Below, piece after piece: positions 52,189-60,343 of a DNA stretch of 64,000 bases (positions are counted from its first letter, which is position 1; the number at the start of each line of letters is the position of its first letter). The position numbers were made by a program, and so were the translations under genes. Origin of the DNA: WLMZ01 sp043753895 (lineage in GTDB: Bacteria > Actinomycetota > Acidimicrobiia > Acidimicrobiales > Ilumatobacteraceae); contig JAYUWK010000083.1 of assembly GCA_043753895.1 (NCBI GenBank), positions 1 to 64,000 of the forward strand. The letters are read 5' to 3'. The notes beneath the pieces are model-generated. The model saw only the letters and a program-made list of their open reading frames with translations, had not been told where the DNA came from and made no database searches.

Positions 52189-53421
52189 ATGACGCAGCAT
52201 TTCGACAGCATCGTGATTGGGGCAGGTCAGGCCGGTCTGGTGATGAGCCAGTTTCTGGGGCGGGCCGGTCGCGAACATGTCGTGTTGGAACGCCACAAGA
52301 TTGGCGACCGGTGGCAGAGCGAACGTTGGGACGGGTTGCGCTTTCAGTATCCCAACTGGTCGCTGCGACTTCCGGGCAAGGACTACAGCGGGCCGGATCC
52401 GGACGGCTATGCCCCGCACCACGAAATCCACCGCTTCCTGACCGACTATGCCTCCCAGATTGGCGCACCGGTCCGTGAGGGGGTCGCGGTAAGCCGCCTT
52501 GGTGTTGACGTCGAAGGCATTGGGTACAGCGTGCAGACCTCGGCCGGGCCGATGGCGGCGCGCAATGTGATCATTGCAACGGGGCCATTTCAGCGGTCGA
52601 ACATCCCAGAAGTGGCGGCACTGTTCCCGCCGTCCATTCAGCAGACGAATGCCTCGTCGTATCGCAACCCGGACGCGTTGGCACCGGGGGCGGTGCTTGT
52701 GGTCGGTAGCGGTGCTTCGGGGTGTCAGATCGCGGACGAGTTGAATAAGTCGGGGCGCCGCGTGTTTCTCGCGGTCAGCCGCCATCGCCGGGTGCCGCGC
52801 CGCTACCGGGGTTGCGACATGATCTGGTGGTTTGAAAAGCTTGGCCGCTATGACGTTGAGATCGATAGTTTCCCGGGGCGCAACTATCCGCCCTCGACCG
52901 TCATCACCGGGGTTGACGGCGGCTACGACGTCAATCTGCGCGAGTCGGCCCGCAACGGGGTGCAATTGCTGGGAAGCCTCAGCGGGATGCGCGACGGGGT
53001 AGCACTGTTTGGCGACGATGTGAACGCGGTTCTGGACGAGAGCGATCGGGCCTTTGCCGATTTCGGAATTGCCGCGGACACGCTTGCTCTGCGGCCCGAC
53101 ATCGCCGCCCAGGTGCAGCCCGCCGCGCCCGACGACGCCGCCGGTCCGCACGAGCGGGTGGCGATGCTTGCCGAGCTGGATCTGGAGGAGGCCGGAATCG
53201 GCAGCGTGATCTGGGCCACCGGATATCGCTTTGACTATGACTGGGTCGATTTGCCGATTCTCGATGGGGCTGGTGCTCCGGTTCAGACTCGGGGCGTTAC
53301 GGCCTGCCCGGGAATCTTCTTTCTCGGGCTGCACTGGATGCACACGTTCAAATCGGGGCAGTTCAGCTTCGTGGACGAGGACGCCGCTCATATTGCTGAT
53401 CACCTGCTTCAGCGCGCGTGA
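52189..53421 (+). CDS. Flavin-containing monooxygenase-like NAD(P)/FAD oxidoreductase
   Basis: A 410-residue protein from ATG 52189. The FAD motif SIVIGAGQAGLVMSQFLGRAG is at residues 8-28, and a second dinucleotide motif VLVVGSGASGCQIADELNKSG is near residue 170. ATGYRFDYDW is the FAD-binding ATG motif of class B flavin monooxygenases. The FMO fingerprint FxGxxxHxxxY is not obvious, so it may be a CzcO/YUCCA-like family member. Codon use (many GGG and CGG codons) looks different from the neighbours. It is flanked by 25-bp direct repeats, suggesting insertion. Confidence 0.85.
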   Translation: MTQHFDSIVIGAGQAGLVMSQFLGRAGREHVVLERHKIGDRWQSERWDGLRFQYPNWSLRLPGKDYSGPDPDGYAPHHEIHRFLTDYASQIGAPVREGVAVSRLGVDVEGIGYSVQTSAGPMAARNVIIATGPFQRSNIPEVAALFPPSIQQTNASSYRNPDALAPGAVLVVGSGASGCQIADELNKSGRRVFLAVSRHRRVPRRYRGCDMIWWFEKLGRYDVEIDSFPGRNYPPSTVITGVDGGYDVNLRESARNGVQLLGSLSGMRDGVALFGDDVNAVLDESDRAFADFGIAADTLALRPDIAAQVQPAAPDDAAGPHERVAMLAELDLEEAGIGSVIWATGYRFDYDWVDLPILDGAGAPVQTRGVTACPGIFFLGLHWMHTFKSGQFSFVDEDAAHIADHLLQRA

Positions 53422-53454
53422 ACCAGATATTTCGCGAAGCTGCCGCGTGTAGAT

Positions 53455-53479
53455 CTGCCGCTACGGGCTGAATGTTCTG
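53455..53479 (+). repeat. 25-bp direct repeat, right copy flanking the monooxygenase gene
   Basis: Matches 52069-52093 at 22 of 25 bases (mismatches at positions 9, 10 and 17), in the same orientation, starting 33 bp past the monooxygenase stop. Confidence 0.55.
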
Positions 53480-53631
53480 TATGCAACAACCCGTTTGCTT
53501 TCGAAGCGAATACCGGCAATCGGAGCCAACCTCGACCGGTTCTACCCGTGTGATTGAGTGGGCATGAAGTCTGTGCTTCGGGTTCGTCGGTTTGGAGTTG
53601 ACCCGATCGCATAGACACCTGATTCTGGGGG

Positions 53632-53921
53632 ATGACCCAAGAGGAAGGAGGCCCGTGTGGGCGTCCAGCGAAGTATCCGTGGGAGTTCCGTCGTGAGGCG
53701 ATCGCTGTCGTGAAGTCATCGGGTTGCCCGGTTACGGAGGTCGCTCGATCCCTGCCGATTCGCGGAGCGCACGTTGTGGAACTAAGTGAAGGCGGACCGT
53801 GAGCCGGCCGAGCGTGTTGCCGATCCGGACTCGTTGTTGGAGTCCGAAGGCGCCGAGTTCTAGCGGCTCCGCAAGGAGACTGCTCAGCTCGACGCGTCGC
53901 GCGACAGCGTCGAGGAGGTGG
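53632..53921 (+). pseudogene. IS3-family transposase OrfA remnant
   Basis: From ATG 53632 one frame reads YPWEFRREAIAVVKSSGCPV and TEVARSLPI; another frame continues with TLWN, then VKADREPAERVADPDSLLE and RLRKETAQLDA, as in the helix-turn-helix and leucine-zipper parts of IS3 OrfA. It is broken by a frameshift and at least two stops (TAA and TAG in the second frame). No OrfB (DDE) portion follows, and the end abuts the cupin gene on the other strand. A decayed insertion sequence fragment. Confidence 0.7.
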
Positions 53922-53924
53922 GGA

Positions 53925-54281
53925 TCAGGTGGGTGTCGCCCAGACGTGCGCCCCACCCCAGTCGATGGCCACGACCGGCTCGTCGCCCACGACCCAGGCG
54001 TCATGTCCCGGTGGGAGGTAGCTGACCTCTCCGGGCCCGACGTCGAACTCGCTGCCGTCGGTCATCACGACGTGGATGGTGCCCGACACGCTGTACTGGA
54101 AGTGAGGTGCCTCACACATGTCGGTTCCGGCAATCGGCTTGACGTGCTCTGACCAGCGCCATCCAGGCTGCAGCGTCATCCGCATCACCTGCCCACCACC
54201 GATGTCGATCACCTCGGCTCGTCCGTGAGGCATCTCCCGGACCTCCGTTGCGTCGCCAAATCCCCGGTGCTCGCTCCTCAT
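53925..54281 (-). CDS. Cupin-domain protein
   Basis: A 118-residue protein from ATG 54281. PHFQYSVSGTIHVVMTDGSEFDVGPGEVSYLPPGHDAWVVGDEP gives the two cupin motifs; the usual metal-binding His/Glu set is only partly conserved (one His in motif 1, one in motif 2). MRMTLQPGWRWSEHVKPIAG precedes it. The family covers many sugar- and acid-binding proteins; the role is unknown. Confidence 0.78.
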   Translation of the reverse strand: MRSEHRGFGDATEVREMPHGRAEVIDIGGGQVMRMTLQPGWRWSEHVKPIAGTDMCEAPHFQYSVSGTIHVVMTDGSEFDVGPGEVSYLPPGHDAWVVGDEPVVAIDWGGAHVWATPT

Positions 54282-54540
54282 GACACACCCCTTTCACAAG
54301 CGCTCAAGCGGCTACTATCGCGCCGTCTTCCCCCGACGTCAACCTCGCGTCGTCTCGCAGCCCACGTCTGTCTCGCGGACGGCAGATCGGCGAAGTGGGT
54401 GTCGGGCGCAGTCCGGATCGACGCTTCCGGAGCGCCGCTGGCTATAGCGGCTCCAGCCGCCCAGAGTTACCGCGGTGCGCTAAACGTTCTGTGTCGACCT
54501 TTGCGCTTGCGCTACAGGTGCATCAGGGCAATCTGCGTGT

Positions 54541-55011
54541 GTGTCGCCCGAGGTCAGAGCCGAAGTCAAGGCGATTCTATTCTTCGGACCTGAGGCCGAG
54601 CGAGACGCTGGCTCGTTCGAGCCAGCCGATCTCGCACATTTCGGCGTGACTGTTCAGATACTGATCGGCGAGGGCGGCGACGACTTCGCCGACAGCTTCG
54701 ACCTGATCGTTTGCTCGCCGTCGTGGTTCGCAGCTGAGGTCGCCAACGGCCGTTGGTTCACGCAGGGCGCGCCGTTCGGCATGCCGGAGTCCGTTGCAGT
54801 TTGATCGGGACTGTGGTTCACGCGACGGTGGGACCGAGAAGGGTTCGAGTCGACCGTTCGTTTCCTGTGCGATGCCTATGGCCCGGCACCCGATTTGGGA
54901 AGTGTTGCTGCTCGAATCGGCAGGCAGATCCCCTGGGAGTTCGACTACGTGTACGACGATCACGTGAACACACAGTTCGGCTCGCCGTTCCCTCCAAGGC
55001 GCGAGGACTAG
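54541..55011 (+). pseudogene. Imm8-like immunity protein, interrupted by an in-frame TGA
   Basis: From GTG 54541 the frame encodes SPEVRAEVKAILFFGPEAE, FGVTVQILIGEGGDDFADSFDLIVCSPSWF and TQGAPFG, matching Imm8-type immunity proteins, then TGA at 54802-54804. The same frame goes on with WFTRRWDREGFESTVRFLCDAY, ARIGRQIPWEFDY and stops at 55009-55011. Family members share a C-terminal WEF-like end, so the TGA splits one gene. No toxin is adjacent; it would be an orphan immunity gene of a contact-dependent or polymorphic toxin system. The family call is from memory of the pattern. Confidence 0.65.
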
Positions 55012-55187
55012 CGCCGAGCTGCCTGATGTTTACGCGCGTATCTCGAAATACGCGATCCGCACATAACACTCGCTGACGAGCGCACAGAACATCTGCGTTG
55101 CATCGAGCAGTGCCTCACGACGTCACGCGACGGGTGGCCATCTCCGCGTCGAAGGAAATGATCGATGGCCCGGGGGAGGGCACGTCG

Positions 55188-55940
55188 TCAGCCCGGTTTG
55201 GCGATCATCACCGTTGTGGATTTGATGATGGCGACCACGTCGTCGCCCGGTGCAACATCAAGGTCTGTGGTTGCCTCGCGGGTGATCGAGGCGTTGAGGC
55301 GTTGGCCGTCGGGCAACACCATCTTCACCGTCGACATGATCTCGCTGTGCGTCACCCCGGTGACGACCGCTCTCAGTTGATTGCGTGCGCTCAGCCGCAA
55401 GTCGGGAGCGTCGGCTGCGACGGGCGGCACCACAGCGGGGTCGATGGCGCGGTCGAGGAAGCGACGGACAGCGCGCGCTGATTCGGCCCGCCACAGGTCA
55501 ACGATGTCGTCATCGGCGCTGGCGGACGTGAGCGAGTCGAGCAGGCTGGCAAAGTGCGCGCGTTGCGCGATCAGCAACGGCCTGGTGTCCGCTCCGCTGC
55601 GTTCTAGAAGGGTGAGCTTCACGAGGAGTTCGGTGCGCACGTCACGGAGATGTTCGATCGGTTCTGCAAGCCAGCGATCGTTCGCCGACCGACCGGCGCG
55701 GGTAGCGGTCAGTACCACTCGATCGCGCCCGGGTCCGGATTCGTGAGCGGAACGTTTGAGGAGTTTGCGTACGACGAGTCCATCGCTCGCCCGATAGGTG
55801 AGCGGACGACTCAGCGTCCAGACGCGTCCGATGTCTCCGTCGTGGGCCAACAGCGAACCGATGGCCCATCCGTGTGCGGCGCCCTCTGCCACGAGTGCGA
55901 GGCAGACGTGTTCGGCGAAAGAGGGTTCGTCGGCGGCCAC
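55188..55940 (-). CDS. PadR-type regulator with C-terminal TOBE (Mop) domain
   Basis: A 250-residue protein. The N-terminal LALVAEGAAHGWAIGSLLAHDGDIGRVWTLSR and LVVRKLLKRS fit the winged-helix PadR domain; the middle (TRPLLIAQRAHFASLLDSL, WRAESARAVRRFLD) resembles the PadR C-terminal helices. From about residue 180, LSARNQLRAVVTGVTHSEIMSTVKMVLP and VVAIIKSTTVMIA match a single TOBE/Mop molybdate-binding domain. It is divergent from modABC, 79 bp away, so it very likely senses molybdate and represses modABC, replacing ModE. Confidence 0.82.
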   Translation of the reverse strand: MAADEPSFAEHVCLALVAEGAAHGWAIGSLLAHDGDIGRVWTLSRPLTYRASDGLVVRKLLKRSAHESGPGRDRVVLTATRAGRSANDRWLAEPIEHLRDVRTELLVKLTLLERSGADTRPLLIAQRAHFASLLDSLTSASADDDIVDLWRAESARAVRRFLDRAIDPAVVPPVAADAPDLRLSARNQLRAVVTGVTHSEIMSTVKMVLPDGQRLNASITREATTDLDVAPGDDVVAIIKSTTVMIAKPG

Positions 55941-56007
55941 ACGGCGAGATTACAACACGGCCGTTGAGAGTAGTTACAGAATGACGTTATGAACCTCACA
56001 ACCTGAC

Positions 56008-56013
56008 TATAGT
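56008..56013 (+). promoter_or_regulatory. Putative -10 element of modABC
   Basis: TATAGT lies 7 bp before the ATG at 56020, so the mRNA may be nearly leaderless. CGTTAT at 55985-55990, 17 bp upstream, is a weak -35 candidate. The gap also contains GTTATGAAC-type sequence that could be an operator. Confidence 0.4.
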
Positions 56014-56019
56014 GACGCC

Positions 56020-56868
56020 ATGCGCACAACTCCTCGGTTTCTGGTCGCCTCCATTGCCGTACTGGGCGTCGTGGCGAGTGCATGTGGTTCGGACGCGAAG
56101 GACACTGCGGCGACGGTCGCCGCCACTTCGATACCGACGACCACGGCACCCGGCACGAGCACCACCGCTCCGGCCACAACCGTCCCGGCGATCACCGGAT
56201 CGGTCACGGTGTTTGCGGCATCGTCGCTGACCGAGGCGTTCACGGAGATGGGAGCGTCGTTCGAGAAGGCGAGTCCCGGCGCGAAGGTGACCTTCAGCTT
56301 CGGCGGTTCGGGCGACCTCGTCACCCAGATCGGGCAGGGCGCGCCGGCCGACGTGTTCGCGTCGGCCGACGATTCGAACATGACCAAGCTCGTCGATGCT
56401 GGCAATGCATCAGGCACCCCGACCGTCGTGGCCAAGAACTCGATGGAGATCATCACCGAGGCCGGCAATCCCAAGGGCATCGCAACGCTGGCCGATCTCG
56501 CCAAGCCCGATCTCATCGTTGTGCTCTGTGCCACCACGGCACCCTGTGGCAAGCTGGCCGCATCAGTGTTGAAGACTGCGGGCGTGACCGTTGCGCCGAA
56601 GAGTCTCGAGGACAAGGTGAAAGGTGTCGTCACCAAAGTGACCACGGGTGAAGCCGATGCCGGCATCGTGTTCGTCACCGATGTGAAGGCCGCTGGATCG
56701 AAGGCCACGGGCGTTCAAATTCCGGCCGCGCAGAACACGGTCACCAACTACCCACTCGTCGTTACCAAGCAAGCCACCAACACCACCGGCGCAGCAGCCT
56801 TCATCGCGTACGTGGCAAGTCCCGATGGGCAAGCGATCCTTGCCAAGTACGGGTTCCTGGCGCCGTGA
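56020..56868 (+). CDS. modA: Molybdate-binding lipoprotein
   Basis: A 282-residue protein with a signal peptide ending in a lipobox (VVASAC, Cys near residue 23), a Thr/Ala-rich linker and a type II binding fold. Early SVTVFAASSLTEAFTEMG contains the Ser contacts for the oxyanion, followed by FSFGGSGDLVTQIGQGAPADVFASAD, the ModA signature. ADAGIVFVTDVKAAG lies in the second lobe. It captures molybdate (or tungstate) and delivers it to ModBC. The gene is divergent from the PadR-TOBE regulator. Confidence 0.93.
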   Translation: MRTTPRFLVASIAVLGVVASACGSDAKDTAATVAATSIPTTTAPGTSTTAPATTVPAITGSVTVFAASSLTEAFTEMGASFEKASPGAKVTFSFGGSGDLVTQIGQGAPADVFASADDSNMTKLVDAGNASGTPTVVAKNSMEIITEAGNPKGIATLADLAKPDLIVVLCATTAPCGKLAASVLKTAGVTVAPKSLEDKVKGVVTKVTTGEADAGIVFVTDVKAAGSKATGVQIPAAQNTVTNYPLVVTKQATNTTGAAAFIAYVASPDGQAILAKYGFLAP

Positions 56869-56878
56869 ACCAACGACG

Positions 56879-57739
56879 ATGAGCGACGCAACACGCACGA
56901 TCGCGCCGCGTTCTCTGCCGGGACGCCGGGGTCGTCCGGTCGGTCGCGAGCGGCTTCCCGCACTTGCACTCGTACTCGCGGTGATCGCAGTCGCGTTCTT
57001 CGCTCTGCCGTTGATCGGTCTGTTGTGGAAGGCACCGTGGAGCAACGCGTGGTCGTTGCTCAACAAGGCGGGCTCGCTGACGGCCTTGCGTCTGTCGATC
57101 GTGTGCTCGCTCTGGGCCACGGCGTTGTCGATCGTGTTCGGCGTACCCCTCGCTTGGTTGCTGGCCCGGGTGGAGTTTCGTGGTCGCGGCATCGTGCGTG
57201 CGCTCTGCACACTGTCGATGGTTCTGCCGCCCGTAGTCGGCGGAGTCGCGTTGTTCTTCGCGCTCGGTCGGCGTGGGTTCGTGGGTCAATATTTGGATCG
57301 CTGGTTCGACATCCGGCTGCCCTTCACCACCGCGGGCGTGGTGGTGGCGCAGACCTTTGTGGCGATGCCGTTCTTGGTGCTCACCGTCGAGGCCGCGCTG
57401 CGCCTGTTCGATCGGCGGTTCGAAGACGCGGCACGCACGCTCGGTGCCAGCCGTTGGTACGTGTTCCGTCGCGTCACCCTGCCGGCCATCCGTCCGGCGC
57501 TCGTAGCCGGTGCCGTACTCGCGTGGGCGAGGGCACTCGGTGAGTTCGGCGCCACCATCACCTTCGCCGGCAACTTCCCGGGCACCACGCAGACCATGCC
57601 ACTGGCCGTGTACCTGGCGCTCGAGTCAGATCCCGCGCAGGCGATCGTGCTTGCGCTGGTGATGATCGCCATGTCCTTCGCCGTACTGATCGGTCTGCGC
57701 GACCGATGGCTCGGTGCCGTCACCACGCGAGCATCATGA
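56879..57739 (+). CDS. modB: Molybdate ABC transporter permease
   Basis: A 286-residue membrane protein from ATG 56879, with about six helices (ALVLAVIAVAFFALPLIGLLW the first) and the ATPase-docking loop EDAARTLGASRWYVFRRVTLP near residue 200. ALGEFGATITFAGNFPGTTQTMPLAVYLAL follows, a ModB hallmark. Its stop overlaps the modC start (ATGA). Confidence 0.93.
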   Translation: MSDATRTIAPRSLPGRRGRPVGRERLPALALVLAVIAVAFFALPLIGLLWKAPWSNAWSLLNKAGSLTALRLSIVCSLWATALSIVFGVPLAWLLARVEFRGRGIVRALCTLSMVLPPVVGGVALFFALGRRGFVGQYLDRWFDIRLPFTTAGVVVAQTFVAMPFLVLTVEAALRLFDRRFEDAARTLGASRWYVFRRVTLPAIRPALVAGAVLAWARALGEFGATITFAGNFPGTTQTMPLAVYLALESDPAQAIVLALVMIAMSFAVLIGLRDRWLGAVTTRAS

Positions 57740-58806
57740 GCCTTGCCGCACACATCTCGTTGTCACTCGGAGCGTTTGATCTCGACGTGCAATTCAGCGT
57801 GGATCCGGGCGAAGTGGTCGCGCTGCTCGGCCCAAACGGCGCAGGTAAGAGCACCGTGCTGCGCGCCCTCGCAGGTCTGGCGCCCATCGACGACGGCCGC
57901 ATCACCATCGACGACACCGTGCTCGACGATCCCACCGCCGACGTGTTCGTGAACGCCGATGCCCGACCCGTCGGCGTGGTGTTTCAGGACTACCTGCTCT
58001 TCGCCCACCTCAGCGCACTTGAGAACGTGGCCTTCGGGTTGCGGGCCCGCGGCATGCCGCGTGCCCAAGCCAGAACGGTCGCGACCGAATGGCTCGGGCG
58101 CATGGGATTGAGCGAACATGCGGGTCATCGCCCAGCGCAACTCTCGGGTGGTCAGGCACAACGCGTCGCGCTGGCGCGGGCACTCGCAACACAGCCGCGT
58201 CTGTTGTTACTCGACGAACCCCTCGCCGCGCTCGATGCGGGTACCCGTGCGGAAGTGCGCAGCGATCTGCGCCGCCACCTCGCCACCTTTGCAGGAATGC
58301 GCATCCTTGTCACGCACGATCCGATCGATGCCTTTGCTCTGGCCGATCGGGTGATCGTGATCGAAGCTGGCCGGGTCTCCCAAACCGGTTCTCTGGCCGA
58401 GGTGACCGCGCAGCCACGATCGCGTTACGTGGCCGATCTCGTTGGCGTAAATCTGCTCTCGGGCAACATCGTTCATGGGGTCCTCACCACTGCCGCGGGC
58501 GCTCAGATCGTCTCGTCCTACGGCGCCGATGAGCCCACTCCTGATGGCTCGGCGCTCGTATCCATCCGCCCGCAATCGATCGTGCTGCACCCGGAGCAAC
58601 CGCTGGGCAGCACGCGCAACAAGTGGCCGGTCACGGTGATCGACATCGACCAGTACGCCGACCGCGTACGGGTGCGTCTGGATGGCCCAGTGCCGCTGGT
58701 CGCCGAGATCACTCCTGGAGCGCTGGCGGCATTGTCGCTACAGCCCGGAAGCCACGTCTGGGCCGCTGTGAAGGCCAGCGAGACAATGGCCTACCCTTCG
58801 TACTAG
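57736..58806 (+). CDS. modC: Molybdate ABC transporter ATP-binding protein
   Basis: A 356-residue protein from ATG 57736. Walker A GPNGAGKSTV (about residue 35), signature LSGGQAQRVALARALA, Walker B LLLLDEPLAALD, H-loop ILVTHDPIDAF. A C-terminal TOBE domain (VIDIDQYADRVRVRLDG to VWAAVKASETM) binds molybdate and may inhibit transport when full. It completes modABC. Confidence 0.93.
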   Translation: MSLAAHISLSLGAFDLDVQFSVDPGEVVALLGPNGAGKSTVLRALAGLAPIDDGRITIDDTVLDDPTADVFVNADARPVGVVFQDYLLFAHLSALENVAFGLRARGMPRAQARTVATEWLGRMGLSEHAGHRPAQLSGGQAQRVALARALATQPRLLLLDEPLAALDAGTRAEVRSDLRRHLATFAGMRILVTHDPIDAFALADRVIVIEAGRVSQTGSLAEVTAQPRSRYVADLVGVNLLSGNIVHGVLTTAAGAQIVSSYGADEPTPDGSALVSIRPQSIVLHPEQPLGSTRNKWPVTVIDIDQYADRVRVRLDGPVPLVAEITPGALAALSLQPGSHVWAAVKASETMAYPSY

Positions 58807-58842
58807 AACCAATTCGACAAACCGCTCCGAGAGGGACTCATC

Positions 58843-60276
58843 ATGACCACCACCAACTACGACAAGCTCTACATCAACGGCGCCTGGGTCGCCTCCAGCT
58901 CCAATGAAACCATCGACGTCATAGATTCCGTCACCGAGTCGGTGATGGCCACCATCCCTTCGGGCACGGCTGCCGATGTCGACGCCGCAGTGCAGGCTGC
59001 TCGCGCCGCGTTCGATGCGTGGTCGGCTACGCCCGCCGAGGAGCGCGCCAAGTACCTCACCCGCATCGGCGATTCGCTGGGTGCGCGTATGGACGAGATC
59101 GCCACGGCCATTTCTATGGAAACCGGTATGGCCAAGTGGCTATCGCAGATGGTGCAGGTAGGCCTGCCCATCAACAGCTTCAATCAGGCCGCCGGCCTCG
59201 CCGAGAGCTACGTGTACGAAGAGAAGGTCGGCAGTTCACTTGTCGTGCGCGAGCCGATTGGCGTGGTGGCCTGCATCACTCCCTGGAACTACCCGCTGCA
59301 CCAGATCGCCGCGAAAGTTGCATTTGCAATTGCTGCGGGTTGCACAGTGGTGCTGAAGCCCAGCGAGGTAGCCCCCGTCGACGCGTTCATTCTCGCCGAC
59401 ATCATCAACGAGATCGGTCTGCCGGCCGGCGTATTCAACCTCGTGTCCGGAGTCGGTCCGGTGGTTGGGGAGGCGATGGCCTCGCACCCGGGCATCGACA
59501 TGGTCTCGTTCACCGGTTCCACCCGCGCCGGCAAGCGCGTCATGCAGCTCGGCGCCGAATCGATCAAGAAGATCGCACTCGAGCTCGGCGGCAAGAGTGC
59601 CAACGTGTTGCTCGATGACCTCGATGAAGCCACGTTCGCGAAGGCAGTAGCCGACGGCGTGGGCAAGGCCTTCCTCAACTCGGGCCAGACCTGTTCGGCG
59701 CTCACCCGCATGTTGGTGCCCCGTTCCCGTTTGGCCGAGGCCGAAGCAACCGCTGGCGCGACGGCCAGTGCCATGGTGGTGGGCGATCCCTTCGCCGCTG
59801 GTGTGCACCTCGGCCCGCTCGCCTCGGCCGCACAGCGCGACCGCGTGCAGGGCTACATCGCAAAGGGCATCGACGAAGGCGCCACGCTCGTGGCCGGTGG
59901 CCTCGGTGCGCCCGAAGGTCTCGACGTCGGCTTCTACGTGCGGCCCACGGTGTTCTCGGGCGTCACTCCCGAGATGACCATCGCCCAAGAGGAGATCTTC
60001 GGCCCGGTGCTATCGATCCTGGCGTACGACGACGAAGAAGATGCCGTGCGCATTGCCAACGGTGTGGTCTACGGCCTCGCCGGTGGCGTGTGGTCGGGCG
60101 ACAAGGCCCATGCCGAGCAGGTGGCCCGCCGCCTGCGCACCGGCCAGGTCGAGGTGAACGGTGGGGCGTTCAACCCCAACGCTCCGTTCGGCGGCTACAA
60201 GCAGTCGGGTATCGGCCGCGAGTACGGCCGCTTCGGCCTGGAGGAGTTCCTCGAGATCAAGAGCCTGCAGCTCTGA
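58843..60276 (+). CDS. NAD(P)-dependent aldehyde dehydrogenase
   Basis: A 477-residue protein from ATG 58843. Catalytic Cys in FLNSGQTCSALTR, Glu in LELGGKSANV, cofactor contact FTGSTRAGKRVM, and ITPWNYPL near residue 148. EVNGGAFNPNAPFGGYKQSGIGREYGRFGLEEF ends it typically. It oxidises an aldehyde to an acid; PuuC/betaine-aldehyde or aliphatic substrates are possible. It starts 36 bp after modC but has its own spacing, so co-transcription is uncertain. Confidence 0.9.
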   Translation: MTTTNYDKLYINGAWVASSSNETIDVIDSVTESVMATIPSGTAADVDAAVQAARAAFDAWSATPAEERAKYLTRIGDSLGARMDEIATAISMETGMAKWLSQMVQVGLPINSFNQAAGLAESYVYEEKVGSSLVVREPIGVVACITPWNYPLHQIAAKVAFAIAAGCTVVLKPSEVAPVDAFILADIINEIGLPAGVFNLVSGVGPVVGEAMASHPGIDMVSFTGSTRAGKRVMQLGAESIKKIALELGGKSANVLLDDLDEATFAKAVADGVGKAFLNSGQTCSALTRMLVPRSRLAEAEATAGATASAMVVGDPFAAGVHLGPLASAAQRDRVQGYIAKGIDEGATLVAGGLGAPEGLDVGFYVRPTVFSGVTPEMTIAQEEIFGPVLSILAYDDEEDAVRIANGVVYGLAGGVWSGDKAHAEQVARRLRTGQVEVNGGAFNPNAPFGGYKQSGIGREYGRFGLEEFLEIKSLQL

Positions 60277-60343
60277 GCTGCTCCCTCACACAAGAGAGTT
60301 CGCCACAGTAGCGAGTTCGGTTTGCGCCACTCCTCTGATGGAT

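Noticed and set aside
54434..54451. Short palindrome GCCGCT-AGCGGC in the gap before the Imm8-like gene
   Set aside because: Six-base GC arms are expected by chance at this GC content, and no T-tract or gene end is next to it.
43347..54804. Genetic-code recoding of TGA as an amino acid, suggested by two in-frame TGA codons
   Set aside because: TGA is used as an ordinary stop in many ATGA overlaps in the same window, and there are only two candidate sites, neither with a Cys/Sec context.
41087..55011. Integron-like gene cassette array in the accessory region
   Set aside because: Genes lie on both strands with mixed spacing, no attC-like repeats recur between them, and no integrase is visible. 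Only one pair of 25-bp repeats was found.
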